Shown here in pieces: positions 54,042-61,181 of a stretch of 64,000 nucleotides of DNA. The position numbers and the translations under genes are program-made. The stretch is from Hydractinia symbiolongicarpus. Taxonomy: Eukaryota; Cnidaria; Hydrozoa; Anthoathecata; Hydractiniidae. The stretch covers positions 29,453,001 through 29,517,000 of the forward strand of contig NC_079885.1 in NCBI RefSeq assembly GCF_029227915.1. Direction: 5' to 3'. The notes beneath the pieces are model-generated. The model was not told the origin of the DNA. It saw only the letters and a list, made by a program, of their open reading frames with translations, and did no database searches. Position 1 is the first letter of the stretch, and every line of letters begins with the position of its first letter.

Positions 54042-57000
54042 TTATGTGTGTCTATAATGTCCTCTCGCCAGTGTGGTAATACCATCTTCCAAAATTATGC
54101 GTTTATCATCATCGGCATTGAGCGCCAGTTTATTTGTTTTCAACGTGTGAACATCATGCTTAATCGATCGAAAGGTCATTTGGGTTCTGTAAATGTTCTC
54201 ACCCTCAAACAGGCATCTCTTATAATCAGCGAAACCTATGGTCTCCCTCACCACGCATTTCTTCACCCCCTTACATCTCTTACCCTCCCTACCACATAGC
54301 TGTTTGTATGCGTAGGTCTTAGCTCTTAGGGCTATGAACTCAGTCATCACCTTACCACCCAACTCGTCCTTCATCAACCCAATGATCTTTTTATTTAAAC
54401 CTAATGGTAGAGGTCTACCATCTTCATTATCATACCCAGATGTGTCAAATCTCGCAGGCACATCGTTCGCGATATCTTTGTAGAAGTCGTCTGTTTTTAT
54501 GTGGTAAACGAATGAATCCGTATCCATGTAGCAAAGCTTCACATCATCACCATATTTCGGTCTCATGTAATCATGGTGGAACTCATACATAACCATCTTG
54601 GATAGATGGAGGATTGTGGGGCCGAGGTAGATCGGTTTGTTCATCTTGATCTTGATCTTGGACATCTCTATCCCCATCAGTGTTTCCGAGAAACGGATTG
54701 CACCCCTGAAGTTTGGCTTCATTACCATTTTCTCATAATTCTTTTGGTTGGTGGCCAAACGTATATCCTTCTGTCTTCGCTGATTCTCCATTGTCTTACC
54801 AAAGACAGAATTGTTCATCAGCTTGAAGAAATCCTTTTCAAAGTCATTCTTTGACTCCGTTCGCAGCTGTGTATTGAAGTCGATGTAAGGTTTCAACCAT
54901 GCGCTCTGATCAAACCTCAGTACCCTATGAACCTTATCCAGAACAAGACCGTGATTCAAAGCTTGAGCAAGAGCACGGATATGAATCACATAGTTCCTCT
55001 TGTCCGAAAGACACGGTGTCAGCTTCTCAACACCATTGATAACCTTCCTCTCGGGCATGAAAGGAAGATCGTTATGTGTGTCATGAAGATTATGTGGATA
55101 TCTAACATCAACCTCAAGCATGTACCCCTTTTCACCGTTTTCCACAGCCAACTCTGAAATGAGTTCGGGTGTAAATTTACCGGAATCATCCCACTCAAAC
55201 CCCCCGGTGGGCATCTTCTGTATCATAGCCCATCCATACAGATTGTTAGCATCAAGATACTGTAGATAGGTTGTATCTTCTGAAGTATTATACATATCGC
55301 CCATATATGGATTATTTGCCTTCGCGTGTCTGTGAACGGCCTGACAGAGACCGCCCCTAATACCCATCTCCACAAACAGTAACATATCCATATCTGACAA
55401 CAAATCCAGCTCAACATCTGTCTTTTTCAGGCATGCCTGCCAAGCTAATCCGGGGGCCGTGTAAAAATGAGCGGGATCTAGTTTATAGTTTCTCAAACAT
55501 GTCTCTCTGAATGTCTCAAACACATCACTCAGAAGCAGAACATCCGTCTTGAGATAGATATCATGATAAACGCCCATATTTTCAACTTTCATGTCCTTCC
55601 ACACCTTCTGGGCATGCGCATAATCGGCATCGCTGATACCATTCATGTTCAACTTGCTATAAAAGTCATCTTTCGAAGGAAGCCTGGTTTCATTAAACCT
55701 ATCGAATGAATCAACATACTCATATGGGTATACACCCTTCCTTCTCATTATGTTAAATTGCTCATCATTGAAGAATTTTCTAAGGTTTTTACACTGATCA
55801 TCGGATAGATTGTCAGCTAAGGAACCTAATCCTCTTGACATAAATCTAAATGAATCGATGAATCTCAGCTTTATCTTTTTGTCTTTGGTCTCACCATTTT
55901 TGTCGGTGTATTCACCAACCTTAACATCGGTCGAGAAAGAGATATATTTCTCTTTATTTTCGGCGATTACACTCATACCACCTTCTCCATACTTCTTCGC
56001 AAGCTCTTTGATAAATAGATGTGAATCATATCCACTCAGATTATGGAAGACAACCGGAATATAATTAGGCACCTTGTAACGGAGATTACATTCCATGTGT
56101 GCCGATCCACGAAACTTGCCAGTAAAATGACAGTGATCCCTAACCTTGATGTCATCATCACCAAATTCTCTCATACAGATGTGGCAGTCGGTGGAATTTT
56201 CATATCCATCAAGTTCTTCATCGGTTAGATCTTGCATACCAAGTTGTGGAAACATGTTGTATAACCTTTTCGCCTCGGAAACCACATGATCAACAAAGCG
56301 CGGAACACAGTCATCACCACGGTAAAGCTTCAGAGGGTCCAAAACTTCACCATGAGCATATTTACTATAACAACAGAATCCGGTGGGGATATGTTTACCA
56401 ACTTTCTCGGTGGACGATCCACACTCTATCTCTTCAGGTTTTGTAAAAGCTTCGAAATCGGCATACATGATGAATGGGGCTTTGAGCTGGTACTGACCGT
56501 GGGTGAAGGTTAAGGTGCTACCCTCCTTAGGGAGTTGAATATTAACGGCATCGTTATTCTTACAATACTCAAAGCGCTCATCCCTTTTCTGTTCGCTTGG
56601 AAAACCAGAGAGACAATTCAGGCCATAATGCTCTTTATTTTTATTCTTTGAGTTTAACTTTCTCAGGACACCGCTCAGGTTCTTAACAGCGATATAATGC
56701 CTCTTATCCCCTTCACACAGTAAAAACAAAACAACCGTCTCATCCCGGTCAAGATGCTTCGACTTTCGACACATATAGACACCCTCTTTGTCATCTTTTG
56801 TCAAAAAATGCACGGCGATATCAGGGTTCCTTCTCTCAAACAAATCTATTTTATTTAGCGCCATTGGGAAAGTTAGACCATCCCAATTATACTTGTCATG
56901 CTTCTTAAGGTTTGAGATTCGCTCAGGATGATTATCGATCTTGTCATGATTGAGAGCAGCGATAATAGCCCATTTGAAACATTCCTCATCACCCTCGTTA

Positions 57001-57968
57001 TGGGGGTTAATCACGGAGAACTTTCCACTGAAATTCTTAGGTAGCGGTAAGTAAGAACTACCTCTGGTTAATTTTAGCTTATGAAAGTCCACATGCATAT
57101 GCAAGATTTTATCAATTGTGAATCCGCTAGCTGGCAGCGCGGGGTTTTCAATCTGCTCGATTATCTTATTACGCATCCGATCGAAAACATCAGAAATGTC
57201 ATCGTGGGCGTGCAGTATCTCCATATAGCTATTGAAAGCTTTATCGACATGTACACACGGGGCATCGGTCGAGCTGGTGTCCTCCCTTACCCACTTCACC
57301 CACAAGGTCGCCTGAGTCTTCAGCGACTTCTTCTGCCCGAGCACGTCACTCATCAACCTATTTACGACGTGCTCGACCTTTTCGAGAAAGACCCTGACAT
57401 TCTTCCCATCATCCGAGTTTATTTTGAAACGTTTGTATGAACCTACAAAAGCTTCTTCAATGGGGGTATAGGGGTTTTCCTCCTCTTCCTCCTCCTTCTC
57501 CACCTCTTCCTCTCCACTGCCCTTTTTATACAAACCCATGATCTTATCCTTCATGGTTTTGAAAGCTTTACTCGCTTTCTCCTTCATAGCCCTAGGTACA
57601 TGATTTATTAACCAGTCTCTCCATTCGATCAACTTGCTTTTCAAATCCATGTCTTGTTGGCTAGTGCCTGGTCTCGGTGCCGGTATGGGTGCTGGTACCG
57701 GTCTCGGCGCTGGTACTGGTCTGGTGGGTCTCGGCATGGGTATTGGTCTCGGCATGGGTATGGGTCTAATTGGTCTCGGCACGGGTACGGGTCTAATTGG
57801 TCTCGGCACGGGTACGGGTCTAGTGGGTCTCGGCATGGGTATGGGTGCTGACACAGTAGTGGGTGTCAATAATTCGATCAGATCGGCCTTTCTGAGCCTT
57901 GAGTAGCCACATAGGCCGCGTTCTCTAGCGAGAGCTCTTAATTCAACAACTGTATTTCTCGAAGTCAT
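54042..57968 (-). CDS. Protein-primed family B DNA polymerase (pPolB) with SAP-like N-terminus
   Basis: This 1,308-residue protein replicates the element, by analogy with adenovirus-type protein-primed replication. In order it has: a SAP/Rho-N-like helical module (residues 1-36, with GYSRLRKADLIELL), a Pro/Arg repeat (38-100, built on a 27-bp DNA repeat), an acidic stretch (152-164), a region common upstream of Polinton polymerases (INPHNEGDEECFKWAI, 320-335), and a degenerate zinc knuckle (447-469). The exonuclease follows: Exo I DFEA at 504-507, a Cys/His zinc insert (C595, C598, H612, C613, H614, C627), Exo II NLSGYD with D648, and Exo III YLKTD with D809. The polymerase motifs are DANNLYG (906-912), KLMNNSVFG (1049-1057), YMDTDS (1147-1152) and KTYAY (1217-1221). 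All catalytic residues are present. The start is supported by the module it shares with the neighbouring RING gene, including the same CCAAGC before ATG. The stop lies about 260 bp from the element edge. Confidence 0.95.
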   Translation of the reverse strand: MTSRNTVVELRALARERGLCGYSRLRKADLIELLTPTTVSAPIPMPRPTRPVPVPRPIRPVPVPRPIRPIPMPRPIPMPRPTRPVPAPRPVPAPIPAPRPGTSQQDMDLKSKLIEWRDWLINHVPRAMKEKASKAFKTMKDKIMGLYKKGSGEEEVEKEEEEEENPYTPIEEAFVGSYKRFKINSDDGKNVRVFLEKVEHVVNRLMSDVLGQKKSLKTQATLWVKWVREDTSSTDAPCVHVDKAFNSYMEILHAHDDISDVFDRMRNKIIEQIENPALPASGFTIDKILHMHVDFHKLKLTRGSSYLPLPKNFSGKFSVINPHNEGDEECFKWAIIAALNHDKIDNHPERISNLKKHDKYNWDGLTFPMALNKIDLFERRNPDIAVHFLTKDDKEGVYMCRKSKHLDRDETVVLFLLCEGDKRHYIAVKNLSGVLRKLNSKNKNKEHYGLNCLSGFPSEQKRDERFEYCKNNDAVNIQLPKEGSTLTFTHGQYQLKAPFIMYADFEAFTKPEEIECGSSTEKVGKHIPTGFCCYSKYAHGEVLDPLKLYRGDDCVPRFVDHVVSEAKRLYNMFPQLGMQDLTDEELDGYENSTDCHICMREFGDDDIKVRDHCHFTGKFRGSAHMECNLRYKVPNYIPVVFHNLSGYDSHLFIKELAKKYGEGGMSVIAENKEKYISFSTDVKVGEYTDKNGETKDKKIKLRFIDSFRFMSRGLGSLADNLSDDQCKNLRKFFNDEQFNIMRRKGVYPYEYVDSFDRFNETRLPSKDDFYSKLNMNGISDADYAHAQKVWKDMKVENMGVYHDIYLKTDVLLLSDVFETFRETCLRNYKLDPAHFYTAPGLAWQACLKKTDVELDLLSDMDMLLFVEMGIRGGLCQAVHRHAKANNPYMGDMYNTSEDTTYLQYLDANNLYGWAMIQKMPTGGFEWDDSGKFTPELISELAVENGEKGYMLEVDVRYPHNLHDTHNDLPFMPERKVINGVEKLTPCLSDKRNYVIHIRALAQALNHGLVLDKVHRVLRFDQSAWLKPYIDFNTQLRTESKNDFEKDFFKLMNNSVFGKTMENQRRQKDIRLATNQKNYEKMVMKPNFRGAIRFSETLMGIEMSKIKIKMNKPIYLGPTILHLSKMVMYEFHHDYMRPKYGDDVKLCYMDTDSFVYHIKTDDFYKDIANDVPARFDTSGYDNEDGRPLPLGLNKKIIGLMKDELGGKVMTEFIALRAKTYAYKQLCGREGKRCKGVKKCVVRETIGFADYKRCLFEGENIYRTQMTFRSIKHDVHTLKTNKLALNADDDKRIILEDGITTLARGHYRHT
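57661..57850 (-). repeat. In-frame minisatellite encoding the Pro/Arg repeat of pPolB
   Basis: A 27-bp unit, seen on the plus strand as GGGTCTAATTGGTCTCGGC plus eight bases, starts at about 57,762 and 57,789, with degenerate flanking copies. It encodes a 9-residue PRPIRPVPV-type unit. Since 27 is a multiple of three, copy-number change keeps the reading frame. The region links the SAP-like module to the rest of the polymerase. Confidence 0.8.
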
Positions 57969-58030
57969 GCTTGGTTATGATATACGATTTATGAACCTTT
58001 AAGATGGTTTTTTATAATCGTGAAACTAAA
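57969..58030 (-). promoter_or_regulatory. pPolB upstream region (module copy 1)
   Basis: Just before the pPolB ATG, the plus strand reads CATGCTTGGTTATGATATACG and continues with an AT-rich imperfect dyad (ACGATTTATGAACC ... TTTATAATCGT). The same arrangement precedes the RING gene at 58,815. The shared block is probably the promoter and 5' leader. I see no TATATAAAC box here. Confidence 0.45.
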
Positions 58031-58043
58031 AAAAGATTCATAA

Positions 58044-58270
58044 AATTTGTTACTTGGCTATGATATACGATTTTGTAATCTTTAAGCCATTTTTATAAAT
58101 CGTAAACCGTGTTGGAGGGTCGCTAGTGTCCTAGTTTGTGGGGCAACCACCATGCTAAATTGTAGTAAAACACGCTTTGTGATACATACATCGATACACC
58201 ATGGGTACCCACCCATTGGCACCTCGAGGGTTGTGAATCACATTTGTTACCCGTCCGAGTAACAAAAAAT
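58044..58270. repeat. Intergenic module copy 2 (no gene attached)
   Basis: This segment is about 220 bp long and matches 58,815-59,040. Shared blocks in order are: GATATACGATTTTGTAATC, AAATCGTAAACCGTGTTGG, ACCATGGGTACCCACCCA, and a terminal TTGTTAC-loop-GTAACAA hairpin. In copy 3 the left end is joined to the RING start codon. Here the equivalent left end lacks a start codon and abuts an A-rich spacer (58,030-58,044), as if a gene had been lost or never attached. It separates pPolB from the RING gene. Confidence 0.7.
58244..58265 (-). terminator. 3' hairpin after the RING gene
   Basis: TTGTTAC, an 8-base loop and GTAACAA form a perfect 7-bp stem followed by an A-run on the plus strand. It begins about 24 bp past the RING stop codon in the direction of transcription. 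The identical stem is found after the next minus-strand gene. Confidence 0.55.
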
Positions 58271-58289
58271 GCCCTAACAATCCGACCCC

Positions 58290-58814
58290 TCAAATATATT
58301 GTCTAATGACAAGATCTATTGATGCGCGACATATAGGGCATTTATCCCCACTCTTCTCCAATTTATATGCGCACGATAAACAGCAGCAAAAATGCCCTGT
58401 TCTACCATGAACAATGGTGGCGGTCTTTCGTTTAGAAAGACAAATGATACATCTATCATCTTCATCAATGTCATCGTCTGCGTCGTCCTCATCATCAACC
58501 TCAACCCGTGCTGGTACTGGTCTAATCGGTGCTGGTACCGGTCTGGGCACTGATACATTTGGTCTCATCACGGGTCCTGAAAATTCGGTCACTTCGAGAT
58601 CCAGCATCCCTATGACGAGTGGTAAAGTCATATCGGGATATCTTGCGGGTACTGTTGATAACAATAATTCGATAAGCTCAGCCCTTCTGAGCCGCGAGTA
58701 TCCACGTAGGCCAAGGTACCTCGCTCTGGCTCTTAAATCAGGGACCGTGAAAAGATCAAAGTCATCAATATATTCTCTACTGTGTATCAAATCGAAAACG
58801 ATTCCTGAAGACAT
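58290..58814 (-). CDS. SAP-like / MDM2-type RING finger protein
   Basis: This 174-residue protein has a SAP-like module (about 24-53, with RGYSRLRRAELIELL), a Pro-rich linker (83-103), an acidic run (104-120) and a C-terminal RING. The RING ligands are C122, C125, H136, H141, C145, C148, C159 and C162. That is the C2H2C4 pattern typical of MDM2/MDMX, with the same spacing at every interval as I recall for MDM2. A short tail with a penultimate tyrosine (Y173) also matches MDM2, where the tail is needed for E3 activity. It is therefore a likely ubiquitin ligase or adaptor; the target is unknown, and no p53-binding domain is visible. The SAP-like part could bind nucleic acid. The N-terminal half is homologous to that of pPolB, and the 5' flanks match. 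The start codon is placed by the shared CCAAGC-ATG context. Confidence 0.85.
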   Translation of the reverse strand: MSSGIVFDLIHSREYIDDFDLFTVPDLRARARYLGLRGYSRLRRAELIELLLSTVPARYPDMTLPLVIGMLDLEVTEFSGPVMRPNVSVPRPVPAPIRPVPARVEVDDEDDADDDIDEDDRCIICLSKRKTATIVHGRTGHFCCCLSCAYKLEKSGDKCPICRASIDLVIRQYI

Positions 58815-59040
58815 GCTTGGTTGTGATACACGATTTTGTAATCTTTAAGATGGTTTTATAAATCGTAAACCGTGTTGGAGTGTAATGAGTGTCATCGTTT
58901 GTAATACAACCATCACGCTAAAACACACATACACCGGTTAGACCATGGGAACCCACCCACCAGCACCTAGAGGGCCGTGACCGGTACACCATAGGTACCC
59001 ACCCACCAACATTTGTTACCCGTCCGAGTAACAAAAAAAG
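58815..59040 (-). promoter_or_regulatory. RING gene upstream region (module copy 3)
   Basis: Contains the same leader as pPolB (CATGCTTGG on the plus strand), an AT-rich dyad (ACGATTTTGTAATC ... TTTATAAATCGT), two ACCATRGG-type repeats (near 58,943 and 58,986; the motif also occurs at 58,198) and the 3' hairpin of the upstream SAP-like gene. It is homologous to 58,044-58,270. This is probably both the terminator region of the preceding gene and the promoter of the RING gene. Confidence 0.55.
59013..59034 (-). terminator. 3' hairpin after the SAP-like gene
   Basis: TTGTTAC, the loop CCGTCCGA and GTAACAA form a perfect 7-bp stem identical, including its loop, to that at 58,244. It lies about 16 bp past the stop codon of the interrupted SAP-like gene and is followed by an A-run on the plus strand. 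Confidence 0.55.
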
Positions 59041-59050
59041 GGTTGTTCAA

Positions 59051-59320
59051 TCACTTGGATCTTTTGTCGTTATAACGTTTTTGAGCTTTTAGATATGCCT
59101 CCCTGTTTTTCGACCTCCACCTTGAACAGTATCCATACCATTCCTTCTTGGTATCCAGATCGATGGTGTAGGATGGGTCGAGATCATTCTACTCAATCAC
59201 CTCAACCAGTTTAGCCTTTCTCATACCCACGATATACTTAATTCCGCGGGATTTGGCAACCTCCCGCAACTCTCTCAGTTTCATCAATTTGTAATCCGGT
59301 GTGGTATCCATGTCTGACAT
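59051..59320 (-). pseudogene. Small SAP-like gene with in-frame TAG at codon 44
   Basis: A 90-codon frame runs from ATG at 59,318-59,320 to TGA at 59,051-59,053, interrupted only by TAG at 59,189-59,191 (codon 44). The part before the stop is a SAP/Rho-N-like module (LRELREVAKSRG ... MRKAKLVEVI) related to the N-termini of pPolB and the RING protein. The part after it is a basic, aromatic tail (KKEWYGYCSRWRSKNREAY) with no frameshift. The upstream region is AT-rich and the 3' hairpin is intact. Either a single recent nonsense mutation has truncated the gene, or the TAG is read through, or the 43-residue module alone is the product. I cannot distinguish these. A nucleic-acid-binding role is inferred from the SAP similarity and basic charge. 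Confidence 0.75.
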
Positions 59321-59409
59321 ATTAATATAATATATAAAAAACTTTAAGCAATTTTATCGTACCACATCATAACAAAAAGGAGATAAATAAAGGTGTGCAT
59401 AAATAAAAC
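59321..59409. promoter_or_regulatory. Divergent promoter region, SAP-like gene / integrase
   Basis: An 89-bp AT-rich spacer between two divergent start codons. It contains ATATAATATATAAAAAACTT near the minus-strand start and the 15-bp sequence TTTTATCGTACCACA at 59,352-59,366. The latter recurs on the far side of the integrase gene. The integrase ATG is preceded by AAATAAAAC. Confidence 0.5.
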
Positions 59410-60393
59410 ATGTCAAACTCTAAACTTCAAGAGACTTACTATCAACCTCAAAATTTATGGAAAGGACAAAAGGCTGTTCGGAATTTAAGAGTATTCGGCT
59501 TCGGGCCAAAGGAGATTAAGAAGTGGCTATCAAAGCAAGCATTTTGGCAAGTACATTTACCCGCCCCAAAACATGTTGAAAGACCACATTATGAAGTTAC
59601 CACCCCTAATGATTTACATCAATTCGATTTATTGTACATGCCCGGTGACATACTGTATGGTAATAAATATAAGTACATTTTGTCGGGAATCGATGCTGCT
59701 TCCAGATACAAGGTAGCCCGACCTTTGAGGACTAAGAAAGCCAAAGAGGTTGCCGCTATGATTGAGGACATCTACAAGGCCGGACCATTAACTTATCCAA
59801 AAACTTTCCAATGTGATAACGGTTCAGAATTCAAAGCAGATGTGACAAAGCTGTTGGAGAAGCATAAGGTTGAAATTAAAAGAGCGACTACAAAATATAA
59901 GCATACACACACAGCTTTTGTTGAGGCGTTGAACAAGATACTTGCCGAAAATTTATTCAAAATACAAGATGCCCAAGAACTGAATGATTCGGAAAAGGTA
60001 TCATCTACATGGGTTAAGCATCTGTATAAACTGATTGATAGGCTAAACGATACAAAGACGCAGATGATTGGTATGAAGCCGAAAGATGCTATTATAATGA
60101 AAGAGGTGCCTTTGGTTAATCAAGAGAGCTATCCACCTGAAGTAGAATTACCTAAAGATGGCTTGTATAGATATCTACTACAACCTGGTGAAGAGCATGA
60201 TGATGGGCGGAGACGGGCAACCGATAGAATATGGTCGAAAAACACATATAGATTGCGTGAGGTAATAGCGCAACCTGGTAACCGTGTAATGTACTATGTT
60301 CAAGACGGACCCGGACGGGCTTTTGTAAAAGAGGAATTGATGTTAATACCTGAAGATACAGAATTACTTCCTGATTATGTGCAAGGTTGGTGA
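59410..60393 (+). CDS. Polinton integrase (retroviral-type rve, D,D(35)E)
   Basis: This 327-residue protein catalyses strand transfer of element ends into host DNA. The N-terminal region (1-60, with PKEIKKWLSKQ) is the helical domain typical of Polinton integrases rather than a clear HHCC zinc finger. The catalytic core has D73 (HQFDLLYMPGD), D136 (QCDNGSEF) and E172 (FVEALNK). The last two are separated by exactly 35 residues, the canonical D,D(35)E spacing. A basic linker (RRRATDRIW, about 259-267) leads to a C-terminal SH3/chromo-like beta segment (YRLREV ... VMYYVQDG ... AFVKEELMLIP, about 272-313). Length and layout are normal and the frame is intact. It is transcribed opposite to its left neighbours and is flanked by 15-bp direct repeats. 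Confidence 0.95.
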   Translation: MSNSKLQETYYQPQNLWKGQKAVRNLRVFGFGPKEIKKWLSKQAFWQVHLPAPKHVERPHYEVTTPNDLHQFDLLYMPGDILYGNKYKYILSGIDAASRYKVARPLRTKKAKEVAAMIEDIYKAGPLTYPKTFQCDNGSEFKADVTKLLEKHKVEIKRATTKYKHTHTAFVEALNKILAENLFKIQDAQELNDSEKVSSTWVKHLYKLIDRLNDTKTQMIGMKPKDAIIMKEVPLVNQESYPPEVELPKDGLYRYLLQPGEEHDDGRRRATDRIWSKNTYRLREVIAQPGNRVMYYVQDGPGRAFVKEELMLIPEDTELLPDYVQGW

Positions 60394-60406
60394 AAAAGGG
60401 GGCGAT

Positions 60407-60431
60407 ATCTTTACCTGTTTCTGGTAAAGAT
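60407..60431 (+). terminator. 3' hairpin after the integrase gene
   Basis: ATCTTTACC, loop TGTTTCT and GGTAAAGAT form a perfect 9-bp stem that starts 13 bp after the integrase stop codon (60,391-60,393). It is a strong candidate for a 3'-end or transcription-termination signal. Confidence 0.6.
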
Positions 60432-60578
60432 GATTGTGCGCGGGGCGGTCGGCAGATAGGGCCGCTATGGCTCGGGACGATCGCGCCACATAATGTCACA
60501 AACCGCCTTACATATTAATTTTTATCGTACCACACGAAATATGCGAGCGGTGTACATGCGCACATCACTAACCTTGAT
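60432..60578. other. Intergenic spacer between convergent genes
   Basis: This spacer is GC-richer in its first half (GCGCGGGGCGGTCGG) and contains the second copy of the 15-bp repeat at 60,520. I find no clear hairpin for the minus-strand gene ending at 60,579 and no coding potential. Confidence 0.5.
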
Positions 60579-61154
60579 TTACGGTCCTTCTGAGGCTTTG
60601 ACCTGGTCCATTAGACTTTTTTCAAACTGGTTGCGAGTTTCGCTCTCCATCTTTCTGTCGGTTTTCGTCATCTTGTCCAGGGCCTCGTAGTATATACCGC
60701 TCAGGGTTTGAAATTCAATGTGACTAATGTCATCATTATTCAGAGCCCGCGAGATGGAGTTTTCAAACACGGCGATGGCGGACGTCGCAACATCATATAA
60801 TTTCATGACCTTGTCAAGTTTGCTCCGATATCTTTTAATCAGAGCCATGATGGAGCCCGTGAAAATGGTTCCCGACAGTGCTACGGCTCCCAATCCCACG
60901 GAAGCGGGGATTCCGATGAGGGTGGCACCGGTTACCACCGAACCTATGCCCGAAGCGACGGTTATGGCCGTGGCGCTGGCATTTAAAAGCACCAGTCTGT
61001 GTAGCGTCTTGTTATATTTATCATATTTTGTATTGAACTTATCGCGTAATTTTCTAAGCTCCCCAAGTTGAGAGTTCACAGTATTAGTATTAAACTTGTC
61101 CTGCTCGCTCGAATACTCGGGAGCCGTGGGTAGCTTCGGATAAATCTCTGCCAT
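60579..61154 (-). CDS. Hydrophobic-core coiled-coil protein (paralog 1), unknown function
   Basis: This 191-residue protein has a helical, charged N-terminal part (14-50, with NSQLGELRKLRDKFN), a long hydrophobic and Gly/Ala-rich core (about 55-106, long enough for two membrane passes), and a C-terminal helical bundle (108-190). It is homologous in layout and in several positions to the next gene (61,182-61,667). Both have F-x-T then NSQL-x-EL-x-KLR-x-K near the start, and Y-R-x-KL-x-K with AI-x-VF after the core. From memory, related uncharacterised proteins are common in cnidarian genomes. A virion-membrane or membrane-remodelling role is inference only. The upstream gene's stop is 27 bp away, suggesting co-transcription. 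Confidence 0.85.
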   Translation of the reverse strand: MAEIYPKLPTAPEYSSEQDKFNTNTVNSQLGELRKLRDKFNTKYDKYNKTLHRLVLLNASATAITVASGIGSVVTGATLIGIPASVGLGAVALSGTIFTGSIMALIKRYRSKLDKVMKLYDVATSAIAVFENSISRALNNDDISHIEFQTLSGIYYEALDKMTKTDRKMESETRNQFEKSLMDQVKASEGP

Positions 61155-61181
61155 TGTGTGGTTACTACAAAGAAAAAAACT

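Larger units (their letters stand above)
59352..60534 (+). repeat. 15-bp direct repeats flanking the integrase gene
   Basis: TTTTATCGTACCACA occurs at 59,352-59,366 and 60,520-60,534 in the same orientation, and both copies are preceded by AT-rich sequence. They bracket the integrase gene. They may be a shared promoter or regulatory motif, a recombination footprint, or chance; a 15-bp match over this distance is unlikely by chance. Confidence 0.6.

Noticed and set aside
54039-57906. Numerous plus-strand frames across the polymerase gene
   Set aside because: All are shadows of the 1,308-codon polymerase, which has complete motifs.
58414-58848. 144-codon plus-strand frame over the RING gene
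   Set aside because: It is an antisense shadow of the acidic and Pro-rich parts (Ser runs opposite Asp/Glu codons).
59410-60393. Integrase as part of a retrovirus or LTR retrotransposon
   Set aside because: No reverse transcriptase, RNase H, gag or LTR is nearby. The neighbour is a protein-primed DNA polymerase, and the N-terminal domain is Polinton-like.
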